From positions 1-20,113 of the IMG/VR virus record IMGVR_UViG_3300037042_007260: a stretch of 20,113 nt of DNA, one strand, 5' to 3'. The stretch is from a virus. Positions 1 through 7,548 of the stretch are shown in pieces. The translations under genes were made by a program, and so were the position numbers. Positions within the stretch are counted from its first letter, which is position 1. Every line of letters begins with the position of its first letter. The notes under the pieces were generated by a model. That model was not told the origin of the DNA and made no database searches. It worked only from the letters and a program-made list of their open reading frames with translations.

Positions 1-1241
1 AGCCTCTGATCCCCTTTCAGGTCCAACACCTGCATGGTGACCACGTTCGCCGATCCGTCGCTTGTTATCACGTGATGGTCCTGCGGCAGCGCCTTTGATA
101 GCCTCTCTATGAAGTGGTAGTTGCTTATCGGTCCGTTCATGCTCCTGTGTCTGGGTAGCACCTTCGGCGCCTTGTTGAGCTGGTCACACCTGGTGAGCCA
201 CTCCTCGTTGGTTACTGGCAGCTCCTTGGCCAACAGCGAATCTATGAACTCCTTTGCATCGGCACAAATCTTCAGGTCGGTGTACAGGGTCGGTTTGTCC
301 AGCTCTGCCTGGTCTATGTCCACGTGCACCTTGTACGCCTGCTCGGCAAACCCCTTGAAGTTGTAACCTGTCTGCCTGACGTACAGCCGGCTCCCTATCA
401 CCAGCAGGAAGTCGCACTCGCTCAGAAGGCTGTTTGCGCATATCTGTGCGTGGGTCCCAAACCTTCCATAATAGTGCCTGTAGTCTGAATTAACGACGTC
501 GTTTCCGTTTACTGCTGATATCACAGGAACGCTGGTCCGGTCGGCCAGAACGCGCACAGAATCGACCCCGTCGCTAAGCCTGATGCCATTACCCACTATC
601 ATCAGCGGATTCTTGGCCGACCTCCACCTCTCCACCACAGAGTTTACCTTATCGTCATCTATGTCCGGAGTCGTTTTCGTCGGATAGTCGAACCCTTTCA
701 GCTTCTCCGGGATTATGTCCACCGACTGCACGTTCAGCGGTATGTCCACCCAGACTGGGCCGGGTCTGCCCGTAGTCGCAAGGTGGCACGCCTTCTCGAG
801 GTGAAACCTTATCTCTGAAGGATCGTTCACCTGCACGGCGTACTTTGTCATGTTCCTAACGGACTCTATTATGTTGAACTCCTGATCCCCGAGCTGCCTC
901 AGCGGCAGTCCGGTGTAGTTTGTGGTCATCTCCTTGTTGACCTGACCGCTCACTACTATGACCGGTATGGAATCCAGCCAGCTGCACAGTGTGCCGGTGA
1001 GGGCGTTAGTTCCGCCCGGTCCGCTCGTTACCACGCAAGCCCCAAGCCTGTTGTTCGCCCTGGCGTAGCCCTCTGCTGCGATCGCTGCAGCCTGCTCGTG
1101 GTGCGTTGCCACGTACTTGACGCCGTCGGTGTGGCCAAGGGAGTCCACCAAAAAGATGCAGCCTCCCCCCGACACCGTGAACACGGTATCCACCTCGTAC
1201 TCGTCCCTCAAAAAATTTATTACGTAATCAGATACTCTCAT
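1..1241 (-). CDS. Acetolactate-synthase-like TPP-dependent enzyme (3' end cut by window edge)
   Basis: I translated this open frame from the ATG at 1241-1239; about 413 codons are visible and it runs off the left edge. The start MRVSDYVINFLRD, the HHEQAAAIAAEGYAR stretch with the TPP-activating Glu at about E49, TSGPGGTNALTG, and a late TSDGSANVV segment matching the GDG start of the TPP/Mg motif place it in the IlvB/POX superfamily. Family members are about 550-600 residues, so the last quarter is missing. Its start overlaps the end of the cyclase gene by 14 bases, so translation is probably coupled. A biosynthetic acetolactate synthase is unlikely in a phage sugar cluster. A sugar-modifying carboligase (YerE-like) or a ring-acting lyase (IolD-like) fits better, but the substrate is inferred. 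Codon use is striking: I count 18 of 23 Ile as ATA and 19 of 22 Arg as AGG or AGA. Confidence 0.88.
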   Translation of the reverse strand, partial: MRVSDYVINFLRDEYEVDTVFTVSGGGCIFLVDSLGHTDGVKYVATHHEQAAAIAAEGYARANNRLGACVVTSGPGGTNALTGTLCSWLDSIPVIVVSGQVNKEMTTNYTGLPLRQLGDQEFNIIESVRNMTKYAVQVNDPSEIRFHLEKACHLATTGRPGPVWVDIPLNVQSVDIIPEKLKGFDYPTKTTPDIDDDKVNSVVERWRSAKNPLMIVGNGIRLSDGVDSVRVLADRTSVPVISAVNGNDVVNSDYRHYYGRFGTHAQICANSLLSECDFLLVIGSRLYVRQTGYNFKGFAEQAYKVHVDIDQAELDKPTLYTDLKICADAKEFIDSLLAKELPVTNEEWLTRCDQLNKAPKVLPRHRSMNGPISNYHFIERLSKALPQDHHVITSDGSANVVTMQVLDLKGDQR

Positions 1242-2244
1242 AAGTCTCTTTTATCGAATCCCTCAAAACATCGAGGTCCTCTATATTTTCCAAAAACGGC
1301 GCAGAACCGACCAACACCATGGTCATCCTTCCGGTGTTCTTCTTGTCTGACTTTGCTATGGCCATCAGTCCGTCAAAGTCGAACCACTCCTTCCGCAGCT
1401 CCAGTCCACTGTCCCTGATCATCTCCGTGCCTTTCTGTATTATAAGACTATAATCTTTATTATCGAAATCTAACTTACGAGCGACACGCGCTGCTATCAT
1501 GCCGCCCAGCACCACTCCCAGTCCGTGGGGTATCTCGTGGTGCGATGCGGATTCCAGGGCGTGGCCGAAGGTGTGTCCGTAGTTCAGAAAGCGACGCTCT
1601 CCCTTGTCGAACTCGTCAAGGTTTAGTATGTCGATCTTGTACTTCAGGCTGTCCTCTATCATCTCCCGTATCCCGTTTTTCACGTGGAAGTCGCTGATCT
1701 TGCCCTGGAGTATGTGGAACTTGTATATCTCACCGAGCCCGCTCAGGTAGTCCGTGTGGCCCAGGGTCCTTAAGAAATCCGTATTGATCAGTATCCTCGT
1801 TGGCGGATAGAAAGTTCCGAGTATGTTCTTCCTGCTCTGGAAATTCACCGAAGTCTTTCCTCCTACGCAGCTGTCCGTCTGTGCCAGCAGGGTCGTTGGA
1901 ACCAGCACGTAGTCTACGCCCCTACAGTATATGGACGCACAGAACCCAACCAGGTCCTGCAGCACTCCGCCGCCGATAGCGACAAGCTTTGTTTTTATGT
2001 TTGCTCTACGCTCCGATAGCTCAGCCAGCAGCACACTTACGCCCTCCATAGTCTTTGCGTATTCGGTGCAATCCACTTTTATGTTGTCGTCCTTTCTTAT
2101 CTGAGGATACAAGCTGGAAACGTTCGAATCTACTATGGTTATCGTGTTCTCCGAATGGATCAGCTCCTTTATCTCGTCGTAGGAATCTACGAATTCCAGT
2201 TCGTAGTCTCTTATTTTTGATCGTACTAATATTTTGCTGCGCAT
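1228..2244 (-). CDS. 3-dehydroquinate-synthase-like sugar phosphate cyclase
   Basis: 338 residues, close to the usual length of the AroB/sugar-phosphate-cyclase superfamily. Visible signatures are the NAD-binding GGGVLQD (91-97), PTTLLAQTDSCVGGKT (about 116-131), and candidate metal ligands E172 (GLGEIYK), H224/H228 (GHTFGHALE) and H240 (PHG). The family cyclises a seven-carbon keto-sugar phosphate through transient oxidation by bound NAD. Members include dehydroquinate synthase, 2-epi-5-epi-valiolone synthase and 2-deoxy-scyllo-inosose synthase. Chorismate synthesis is an unlikely role, because the neighbours are an aldolase, an SDR, a TPP enzyme and glycosyltransferases. A carbocyclic or unusual ketose product is inferred. 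The start overlaps the end of the SDR gene by 19 bases. The superfamily call is firm; the subfamily is open. Confidence 0.9.
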   Translation of the reverse strand: MRSKILVRSKIRDYELEFVDSYDEIKELIHSENTITIVDSNVSSLYPQIRKDDNIKVDCTEYAKTMEGVSVLLAELSERRANIKTKLVAIGGGVLQDLVGFCASIYCRGVDYVLVPTTLLAQTDSCVGGKTSVNFQSRKNILGTFYPPTRILINTDFLRTLGHTDYLSGLGEIYKFHILQGKISDFHVKNGIREMIEDSLKYKIDILNLDEFDKGERRFLNYGHTFGHALESASHHEIPHGLGVVLGGMIAARVARKLDFDNKDYSLIIQKGTEMIRDSGLELRKEWFDFDGLMAIAKSDKKNTGRMTMVLVGSAPFLENIEDLDVLRDSIKETYESI

Positions 2245-2864
2245 GAATAACCTCCGTCTATTTTAATGTTCTGTCCCGCAATGTAATTATTGTTCACGCA
2301 CAAGCTGTACACCAGGCTGGCCACCTCCTCCGGATATCCGAGACGGTTCACCGGGATGCCTTTTACTATGGAATCCAGGTCCTCTTTGGAATTATTCTGA
2401 TAGGTCAGCTCCGTAGAAATAAAGCCAGGCGATACCGTGTTTGCTGTTATGTTGTGCGCTGCGTATTCCACCGTGATGCTCTTAGTCAACGAATGTAACG
2501 CGTTCTTGCTAGCATTGTACGCCAATCTTTTTGGTTTTGTGACGTCTATCCAGATGCTACCTATGTTCACTATCCGGCCGAATTTCTGGTCCATCATGTG
2601 CGGCAGACACTGTTGGACTATCTCCAGGGGAGACGTGTAGTTTACACGCATTACCTCTTCGTCGGTGATGTCCATCAGATCGTTCAGCGGGTTTATCCCG
2701 GCGTTGTTTATGACCACGTCGAAATCTACAGAAGGCAGCAGGGGTCTTCTGCTCAAGTCCAACTCCGATCTGGACGGTGCCACCACTAGGTGGTCGTGAG
2801 ATCTGAATTTTTCTGCTATAGCCTTTCCTATTCCCCTGCTGCCTCCTGTTATCAGTACCTTCAT
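2226..2864 (-). CDS. Short-chain dehydrogenase/reductase (SDR)
   Basis: I place the start at the ATG at 2864-2862 (MKVLITGG), giving 212 residues. The frame is open further upstream, but that stretch lies wholly inside the aldolase gene. Stop and start interlock as TAATG, a sign of coupled translation. Classical SDR features are TGGSRGIG (6-13) for NAD(P), NNAG (53-56), catalytic S103 (NIGS) and Y116/K120 (YNASK), then SPGFIST. At 212 residues it is slightly shorter than the usual ~250. The protein is a soluble NAD(P)-dependent oxidoreductase that probably reduces a keto group on the product of the neighbouring aldolase, cyclase or TPP enzyme. Which step it serves cannot be read from the sequence. 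Confidence 0.92.
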   Translation of the reverse strand: MKVLITGGSRGIGKAIAEKFRSHDHLVVAPSRSELDLSRRPLLPSVDFDVVINNAGINPLNDLMDITDEEVMRVNYTSPLEIVQQCLPHMMDQKFGRIVNIGSIWIDVTKPKRLAYNASKNALHSLTKSITVEYAAHNITANTVSPGFISTELTYQNNSKEDLDSIVKGIPVNRLGYPEEVASLVYSLCVNNNYIAGQNIKIDGGYSCAAKY

Positions 2865-3664
2865 TACTTGTAAGATATCGATTGGTTTATGCGATCCTGT
2901 ATCATCTGTATGCGCTTTATGTCCTGGTTTGCAGCGATCGTGCACTGCTCGTGCTTTGACATAAGCCATTCGTACTCAAACATTTGTGCTTTGGACAACG
3001 CCCTTGAAAGATTCTTCAGCGTTATCGACGGATCGAATATCGCGTACCTGGTTTCGAACTTATCGAGCAGTCCCTCTGAGTGTAGCTTCTTCAGGAAGCT
3101 CAGCGAGTCCACCGAGATCGCTCCACCTAAGCAGGCCTTCAATCCCTTCTCCTTTGCCTTAGTAAACACTCCGTGGGCCATCTTGTAGACCTCGTCGCTG
3201 TTGACATAGCCTCTATCCCTTCCCATGGAAGACACGAGATCAACGCGGCCAACGGTTACTCCATACAGATCCATCGCTTCCTGAGAGTCCAGCATCTTGT
3301 CAGCGTTTCCAACGGCAGTGACGGTCTCTATGTTCACGTTCAGCTGCAACGACTTCAGGACGTCTTCCGGAATGTGTGTTTTTGTTGCTGCTACAAACTT
3401 CTTCAGGCCAAACTCAGACTCTACCATCGGTGCCACTATGCCCTTGACTCCTATCACCATGGAATCTTTCAGATCTCTTATGGCCTCCGGTCCTCCGATC
3501 TTAAGCGTCACTTTTGTCTTGGCCTGGTTGCAGACCTCCTTCAGCCTTATGGTCTCGTTAAAGGTTGCACCTTCGTCCTCGAAGCTCGTCTTAACTCCCA
3601 CCAGACCCTCGTTTTCGATCAGGTCTGTCAGTATTTTTACACAATTAAATTCTCTGCTGTTCAT
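2864..3664 (-). CDS. HpcH/HpaI aldolase / citrate-lyase-like protein
   Basis: I start it at the ATG at 3664-3662 (266 residues), one base after the methyltransferase stop. An in-frame TTG seven codons upstream is possible but would overlap the previous gene. Features of the phosphoenolpyruvate/pyruvate TIM-barrel superfamily are LKIGG (55-59), APMVESEFG with a candidate metal ligand E82, NIETVTAVGN (111-120), and TVGRVDLVSSMG with R140 and D142. Relatives perform metal-dependent aldol additions or cleavages with pyruvate-like or acyl substrates. Sitting directly before an SDR and a dehydroquinate-synthase-like cyclase, it may supply the chain-extended keto acid or ketose they act on. That role is inferred; the fold assignment is fairly secure. 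Confidence 0.78.
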   Translation of the reverse strand: MNSREFNCVKILTDLIENEGLVGVKTSFEDEGATFNETIRLKEVCNQAKTKVTLKIGGPEAIRDLKDSMVIGVKGIVAPMVESEFGLKKFVAATKTHIPEDVLKSLQLNVNIETVTAVGNADKMLDSQEAMDLYGVTVGRVDLVSSMGRDRGYVNSDEVYKMAHGVFTKAKEKGLKACLGGAISVDSLSFLKKLHSEGLLDKFETRYAIFDPSITLKNLSRALSKAQMFEYEWLMSKHEQCTIAANQDIKRIQMIQDRINQSISYK

Positions 3665-3665
3665 A

Positions 3666-4415
3666 TTATAGCTTTTTAAAAACAATTAAATAATTAATTT
3701 CATCCGGGTCTGATACTATTTCTACAAGTTCGTAATTGCTTTTGATATCATTTGCCATTTCCTGGGTTAAGTATGCTGACGCGTAGCTGTCCCAGTTCTG
3801 GAATTCCAATAAAACATTCGCATTATCGTACCCATACCAGCCTCTGCTTTTTAAAGGATTTTGAATATCCTCCATAAAATAATATCCGCCAGGCTTCAAT
3901 AGATCAATGCTTCTATATAAAGAATACATTACATGATGCGGATAATGGCTGCCATCCTCAACTATAAAATCTATGGAATTTTTGCCTATTTCGTTTACAA
4001 TGAAATCCCAATCTTCCGATGATCCTTGATCAGCATATATAAAATTAGTGCCTATATTTAATATTTCTGTAATACGATCTGGGGTAAATGGATGTCCCCA
4101 GAAATTATCTACAGAATACAATTCAATATTTTTAAAATATTGTAGCCACATTTTTGGTGATGCAAATGGGAATCTCTGATCGCAAATTCCTATCTCCATG
4201 AATTTAACTTTTTTGCCGGACCTATAGGGTTCCATATATTTTTCATACACAGGAGTATAGTGCCAAGACGCATGAGATGGAAACGCCGGCGCCCAAGTTA
4301 AAAATTCTCGAGCTAGGGTACCCTTATCAGTCTGTAAACTGTTTGCTAGTTCGGTTAATGTCAGTTCTTTTGTGTACTTCAGTTCAGTACCTGTCTTTAA
4401 AAATAATTGAGCCAT
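3666..4415 (-). CDS. Class I SAM-dependent methyltransferase, demethylmacrocin O-methyltransferase-like
   Basis: 249 residues. The N-terminal LTELANSLQTDKGT followed by HYTPVYEKYMEPYR is typical of the macrolide-sugar O-methyltransferase group (MycE/TylE-like), usually written as GTDK...Y. The SAM site includes EIGI (74-77) and acidic D103 (SVDNFWG). Metal/catalytic-type residues are EDGSHYPHH (153-161) and MEDIQNP (about 181-187), after LKPGGYY. Group members methylate sugar hydroxyls, so the likely role is capping or decorating a surface sugar made by the adjacent enzymes. The ATG lies 3 bases after the dehydratase stop. The gene is visibly more AT-rich than the aldolase and cyclase genes beyond it, suggesting separate acquisition. 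Confidence 0.82.
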   Translation of the reverse strand: MAQLFLKTGTELKYTKELTLTELANSLQTDKGTLAREFLTWAPAFPSHASWHYTPVYEKYMEPYRSGKKVKFMEIGICDQRFPFASPKMWLQYFKNIELYSVDNFWGHPFTPDRITEILNIGTNFIYADQGSSEDWDFIVNEIGKNSIDFIVEDGSHYPHHVMYSLYRSIDLLKPGGYYFMEDIQNPLKSRGWYGYDNANVLLEFQNWDSYASAYLTQEMANDIKSNYELVEIVSDPDEINYLIVFKKL

Positions 4416-4418
4416 GAT

Positions 4419-5378
4419 TTACCAGATAAATTTGTTTTTATAATAATCTACGATATTTTTTATTTCCGTGTCAAAATTTCTTTTGGGTTGCCATCCTATT
4501 TTCTTGAGCTTAGAATCATCCAAGGCGTATCGTACGTCCTGGCCAGGTCTTGTTAACGAAAAATCTATGTAGAGATCCGGATCTATGGAGCCAATCTCTG
4601 GATGGTAGCTCTCGATTATTTTCATAACCGTGTCTATGTTGGATTGTTCGAATCCCCCTGCGATGTTGTATATCTCGCCGATCTGTCCTCTCTCTATGAT
4701 AGTGATCACTGCGTCTGCCGTGTCCTCTGCATGCAGCCAGTTCCTGTATGGCTTGCCTTGGTTGTGCAGTGGTATCTTCCTCTCCAGGTTCAAGCACTTG
4801 ACCGTCTTTGGTACGAGCTTCTCTACGTACTGTCCTATGCCGTAGTTGTTGGTCGGTCGCACTATCATGTACGGTATCTTGTGGGTTCTACCCCATGCCA
4901 TTATCAACATATCTGCGGCTGCTTTGGTTGCAGAGTACGGATTGCTTGGCTTCAGGAGATCTGACTCTGTGTGTGCTCCGGATTCTATGTCCCCGTAGAC
5001 TTCGTCTGTGCTGAAGTGGATCAAGGTCGGTTTGCTGGAGTTCTCACCCCTGTGGTTCTTTATCAGCTCCAGGATGTTGTGAACTCCGTCTATGTTCGAC
5101 TTCACAAACTCCGTGCTGCTTGCTATGCTGTTTCCTACGTGAGTCTCTGCTGCAGTGTTTATGATGTAATCACAGTCGTAAAGAAACTTGAGATCGTTTA
5201 TGTCGCAGTGCACAAACGAAAAGTTTGGATGCTGCATGAACTCTTCAAGCAAATCTTTATTGGCAGCGTAAGTCATCTTATCTACGCCTTTCACGTACCA
5301 ACCTTTCTGCAGGCAGGCGCGGGTGACATATGATCCTATGAACCCCAGACAGCCTGTTACGTAAACTACTTTTATCAT
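4419..5378 (-). CDS. NDP-sugar 4,6-dehydratase (RmlB-like extended SDR)
   Basis: 319 residues, the usual size for the dTDP-glucose 4,6-dehydratase family. It has the Rossmann motif TGCLGFIG (8-15), AAETHVGNS (76-84; canonical AAESHVD), the dehydratase triad STDEVYGD (123-130, with D125 and E126 in the acid/base positions), and Y148/K152 (YSATK). RPTNNYGIGQ, EKLVPK and a YRNWLHAED nucleotide-binding segment follow. It should convert an NDP-hexose (dTDP-glucose by best match) to the 4-keto-6-deoxy form, the entry point for deoxysugars. STDEVYG argues against the CDP-glucose type, which usually has SDK. No matching nucleotidyltransferase is in the window. A 3-dehydrase two genes upstream is a natural partner. 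Confidence 0.92.
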   Translation of the reverse strand: MIKVVYVTGCLGFIGSYVTRACLQKGWYVKGVDKMTYAANKDLLEEFMQHPNFSFVHCDINDLKFLYDCDYIINTAAETHVGNSIASSTEFVKSNIDGVHNILELIKNHRGENSSKPTLIHFSTDEVYGDIESGAHTESDLLKPSNPYSATKAAADMLIMAWGRTHKIPYMIVRPTNNYGIGQYVEKLVPKTVKCLNLERKIPLHNQGKPYRNWLHAEDTADAVITIIERGQIGEIYNIAGGFEQSNIDTVMKIIESYHPEIGSIDPDLYIDFSLTRPGQDVRYALDDSKLKKIGWQPKRNFDTEIKNIVDYYKNKFIW

Positions 5379-5467
5379 CCTTGTATTTTTATTTTTTAGT
5401 TTCTTGTTCTTTTTAATTTTGAATGCAGAGTATGCTGTAATTGCATTAGATAATTCATATAAAGTTA
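5379..5467 (-). other. 89-base AT-rich intergenic gap
   Basis: The only sizeable gap inside the left sugar block. It holds no convincing gene. AATGCA (about 5422-5427) and TGCATT (about 5442-5447) form a weak 6-base inverted repeat, and T-runs follow on the plus strand. It could carry an internal promoter for the dehydratase and the genes after it, but no clear -35/-10 pair stands out. Confidence 0.4.
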
Positions 5468-6403
5468 TTACTTATAGTAATCATGACAAATCTGTACAAA
5501 TTTATGAATTTGATCGATACTCTCTTTTTCTATCAAATCCAAATGACCGTTCAGTTCGTGTCGTACTCCCCTGGCCCTATCTAGTTCATCCGTCCCATAT
5601 GCAAGGTATCGATGCAAAGGATGACCTTCATAATACTCACCCTTTGACAATCCCTTTCTTGGCACAACAACGGAATCTGCTCCGCACATAACCGCTTGAA
5701 CACTCACAAACGTATAAGGATCGTACGAATAGAATATATTCGTCTGATTAAGCACGTACGCAAACTTATGATACTGACCTGGGAAATCAAAATCTGGAAG
5801 TGCCTCATCTATCTCCCCAAGAAATACATCAGTAGGTTGGTGTATATAGTCTTTTGGATCTATTAATCCTGTTGATTTTCTCAGAGTCCAGCAATTTATG
5901 GTCCTGTTAATATTCTGATTATAAAAAATTTCTCTGTAGAATTCACCCAGGTATAGATTGTTATCTAAGTTCTTATCAAAAGAGCTGAAGGTCTTTGTTT
6001 TATACAGCGGGGCATACCAGAACCACAAATCAGAGTCTTTCCAAGCATCCCATCTCACCCCCCATCCGCTGCCAGCAGTCATGTATTTTGGATTAACTGG
6101 TCCCATTATCCACCTGACCACATTGGGAGCATTTAGATAATTGCCGTACCATGTTTCCGGATACACCACTATCGCATCCTGTAGATTGCTGTAGACTTCG
6201 TCCGTTATCAGCTTTATCTTATCGTATTTGGAGGATATCTGAAACGGATTATGTGATAGGTGCCAGCCCAACCCAGATGGGCCAGACGGCGCCAGATATG
6301 CGTCATACCCCAGGTCGTTCAGCATGTGAACCAACTTGTGTAATATTGTTAAGCCGCCGCTTCCAGGAAACCAGCTAGGAGCACTGACTACGAATTTTTT
6401 CAT
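5468..6403 (-). CDS. Probable GT-B-type glycosyltransferase
   Basis: 311 residues. The N-terminus FVVSAPSWFPGSGGLTILHKLVHML looks like the acceptor-side Rossmann start of GT-B glycosyltransferases: a beta strand, then Gly-rich loop GSGG and a helix. It also resembles capsule and O-antigen transferases that begin with 'GG..v...L...L...G'. Near the C-terminus, YSYDPYTFVSVQAVMCGADSVVVP matches the donor-binding segment seen in such enzymes ('Y..DP.T.l..EA..cG..vv'). No signal peptide or membrane segment is visible. The start overlaps the 3-dehydrase stop as ATGA. Donor and acceptor are unknown. Glycosyltransferase is the best call, without a firm family number. Confidence 0.65.
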   Translation of the reverse strand: MKKFVVSAPSWFPGSGGLTILHKLVHMLNDLGYDAYLAPSGPSGLGWHLSHNPFQISSKYDKIKLITDEVYSNLQDAIVVYPETWYGNYLNAPNVVRWIMGPVNPKYMTAGSGWGVRWDAWKDSDLWFWYAPLYKTKTFSSFDKNLDNNLYLGEFYREIFYNQNINRTINCWTLRKSTGLIDPKDYIHQPTDVFLGEIDEALPDFDFPGQYHKFAYVLNQTNIFYSYDPYTFVSVQAVMCGADSVVVPRKGLSKGEYYEGHPLHRYLAYGTDELDRARGVRHELNGHLDLIEKESIDQIHKFVQICHDYYK

Positions 6404-7548
6404 CTGCCGAAGAATTCTTTTATCTTATCACATACATAGTCTACATCCTCGGTGGTCATTCCGTGGTGTGCACCCAGCAGGAATCCGTTCTTCATGATCG
6501 TGTCCGCGTTCTCGAACGGCTGCAGGTACTCCCTGTAGATCGGGTGTCTTGTGACGTTGCCGGCGAATGTGACCCTGGTCTGTATGTTCCTGGTTTCCAA
6601 GAAGTTAAGCAGCTCTAGCCTGTTCTCCGTCTGCAGCGGTATCGCCAGCCAGTTCGGTTGGATGCTGTCGTCTGGCAGCACTATCTCCTTAACGCCCTTC
6701 AGGTTCTCCATGTACCTCTCTATGTTCTGCCTCCTGATCTTCCTGAAGTTTTCGAACTTGTCAAGCTGCACCAGACCGAACGCCGCGTTCATCTCTGAAG
6801 ACTTCATGTTGTACCCGAGCACCCCGTAGAGGAACTTGTGATCGTACGGTATCCCGTCGACCTGGTGGTTGAACCTGTCGGCCATTATCTCAGAGTTGTC
6901 GCCCATGCGTCCCCAGTCCCTGTACTGCAGCGCCCTGTGAACCTGCTTCTCGTCGTTGAACATCACCATGCCACCGGATCCTCCGGCCGTTATGATGTGG
7001 CTCGCGTAGAAGCTCGTTGTGGATATATCGCTGTCCTCTGTGTGGGTTATCGTGTCTGCAGAGTCCTCTATGAGAACTATGTCCTCCCTGTTGATGTTTC
7101 GGAGCTCGTTTTTCAAGGCTTTCCAGTCCGGCTTGTTACCTATAAGGTTCGGGATCATGATGGCCCTGGTGCGCTCAGAAATCAACGAAATGACGTCCTT
7201 GACCGACGGCACGTACGCTGTGAGGTCCACGTCGCAGAAAACGGGCTTGAAGCCCAGCTGTATTATGGGAGCGACAGTGGTCGAGAATGTGCACGCTGGC
7301 GTTATTACCTCGCTGCCCTTCGGCAGGTCCAGTGCGGCAAGCGCCAGCAGGCACGCCGACGATCCCGAGTTCACGAACACGCCGTATCTCTTTCCGAACT
7401 TCTCCGCTATGCGCTTCTCAAACTCAATGGATCTTGGTCCGAAACCCGCGATCCATCCGTCCCGGAGGCACTCTTCCACGGCCTTTATTTCTTCCTCTCC
7501 GTAGGATTCAAACTTGTTGGGGGCGTACCAAACTTTCTTTGTAATCAT
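6400..7548 (-). CDS. DegT/DnrJ/EryC1-fold sugar 3-dehydrase (ColD/RfbH-like, His replaces catalytic Lys)
   Basis: 382 residues with the fold-type I PLP sugar-aminotransferase architecture: NSGSSACLLAL (60-70), ITPACTFSTTVAPI (82-95), a cofactor-binding ED pair at 161-162, then SFYASHIITAGGSGG. In aminotransferases of this family the last motif carries the Schiff-base Lys (S...K..T.GEGG). Here the aligned residue is H184. In ColD (GDP-4-keto-6-deoxymannose 3-dehydratase) and RfbH/E1 (CDP-sugar 3-dehydrase) the same Lys-to-His change converts transaminase into 3-dehydrase. Length fits ColD (about 390) better than RfbH (about 437), and no four-Cys [2Fe-2S] cluster is evident. Predicted reaction: C-3 deoxygenation of an NDP-4-keto-6-deoxyhexose. 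The start overlaps the GT2 gene as ATGA. Confidence 0.88.
   Translation of the reverse strand: MITKKVWYAPNKFESYGEEEIKAVEECLRDGWIAGFGPRSIEFEKRIAEKFGKRYGVFVNSGSSACLLALAALDLPKGSEVITPACTFSTTVAPIIQLGFKPVFCDVDLTAYVPSVKDVISLISERTRAIMIPNLIGNKPDWKALKNELRNINREDIVLIEDSADTITHTEDSDISTTSFYASHIITAGGSGGMVMFNDEKQVHRALQYRDWGRMGDNSEIMADRFNHQVDGIPYDHKFLYGVLGYNMKSSEMNAAFGLVQLDKFENFRKIRRQNIERYMENLKGVKEIVLPDDSIQPNWLAIPLQTENRLELLNFLETRNIQTRVTFAGNVTRHPIYREYLQPFENADTIMKNGFLLGAHHGMTTEDVDYVCDKIKEFFGR

Noticed and set aside
1228-2244. Annotating the cyclase as aroB of the shikimate pathway
   Set aside because: Motifs fit the superfamily, but no other shikimate gene is nearby and the coupled neighbours are sugar-type enzymes.
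2865-2969. 35-residue N-terminal extension of the SDR
   Set aside because: It lies entirely within the aldolase gene, and the SDR nucleotide-binding strand begins exactly at MKVLITGG, with a TAATG junction.
5404-5691. 95-codon plus-strand frame partly in the 5379-5467 gap
   Set aside because: Most of it is antisense to the glycosyltransferase at 5468-6403, and it has no start context or motif to support it.
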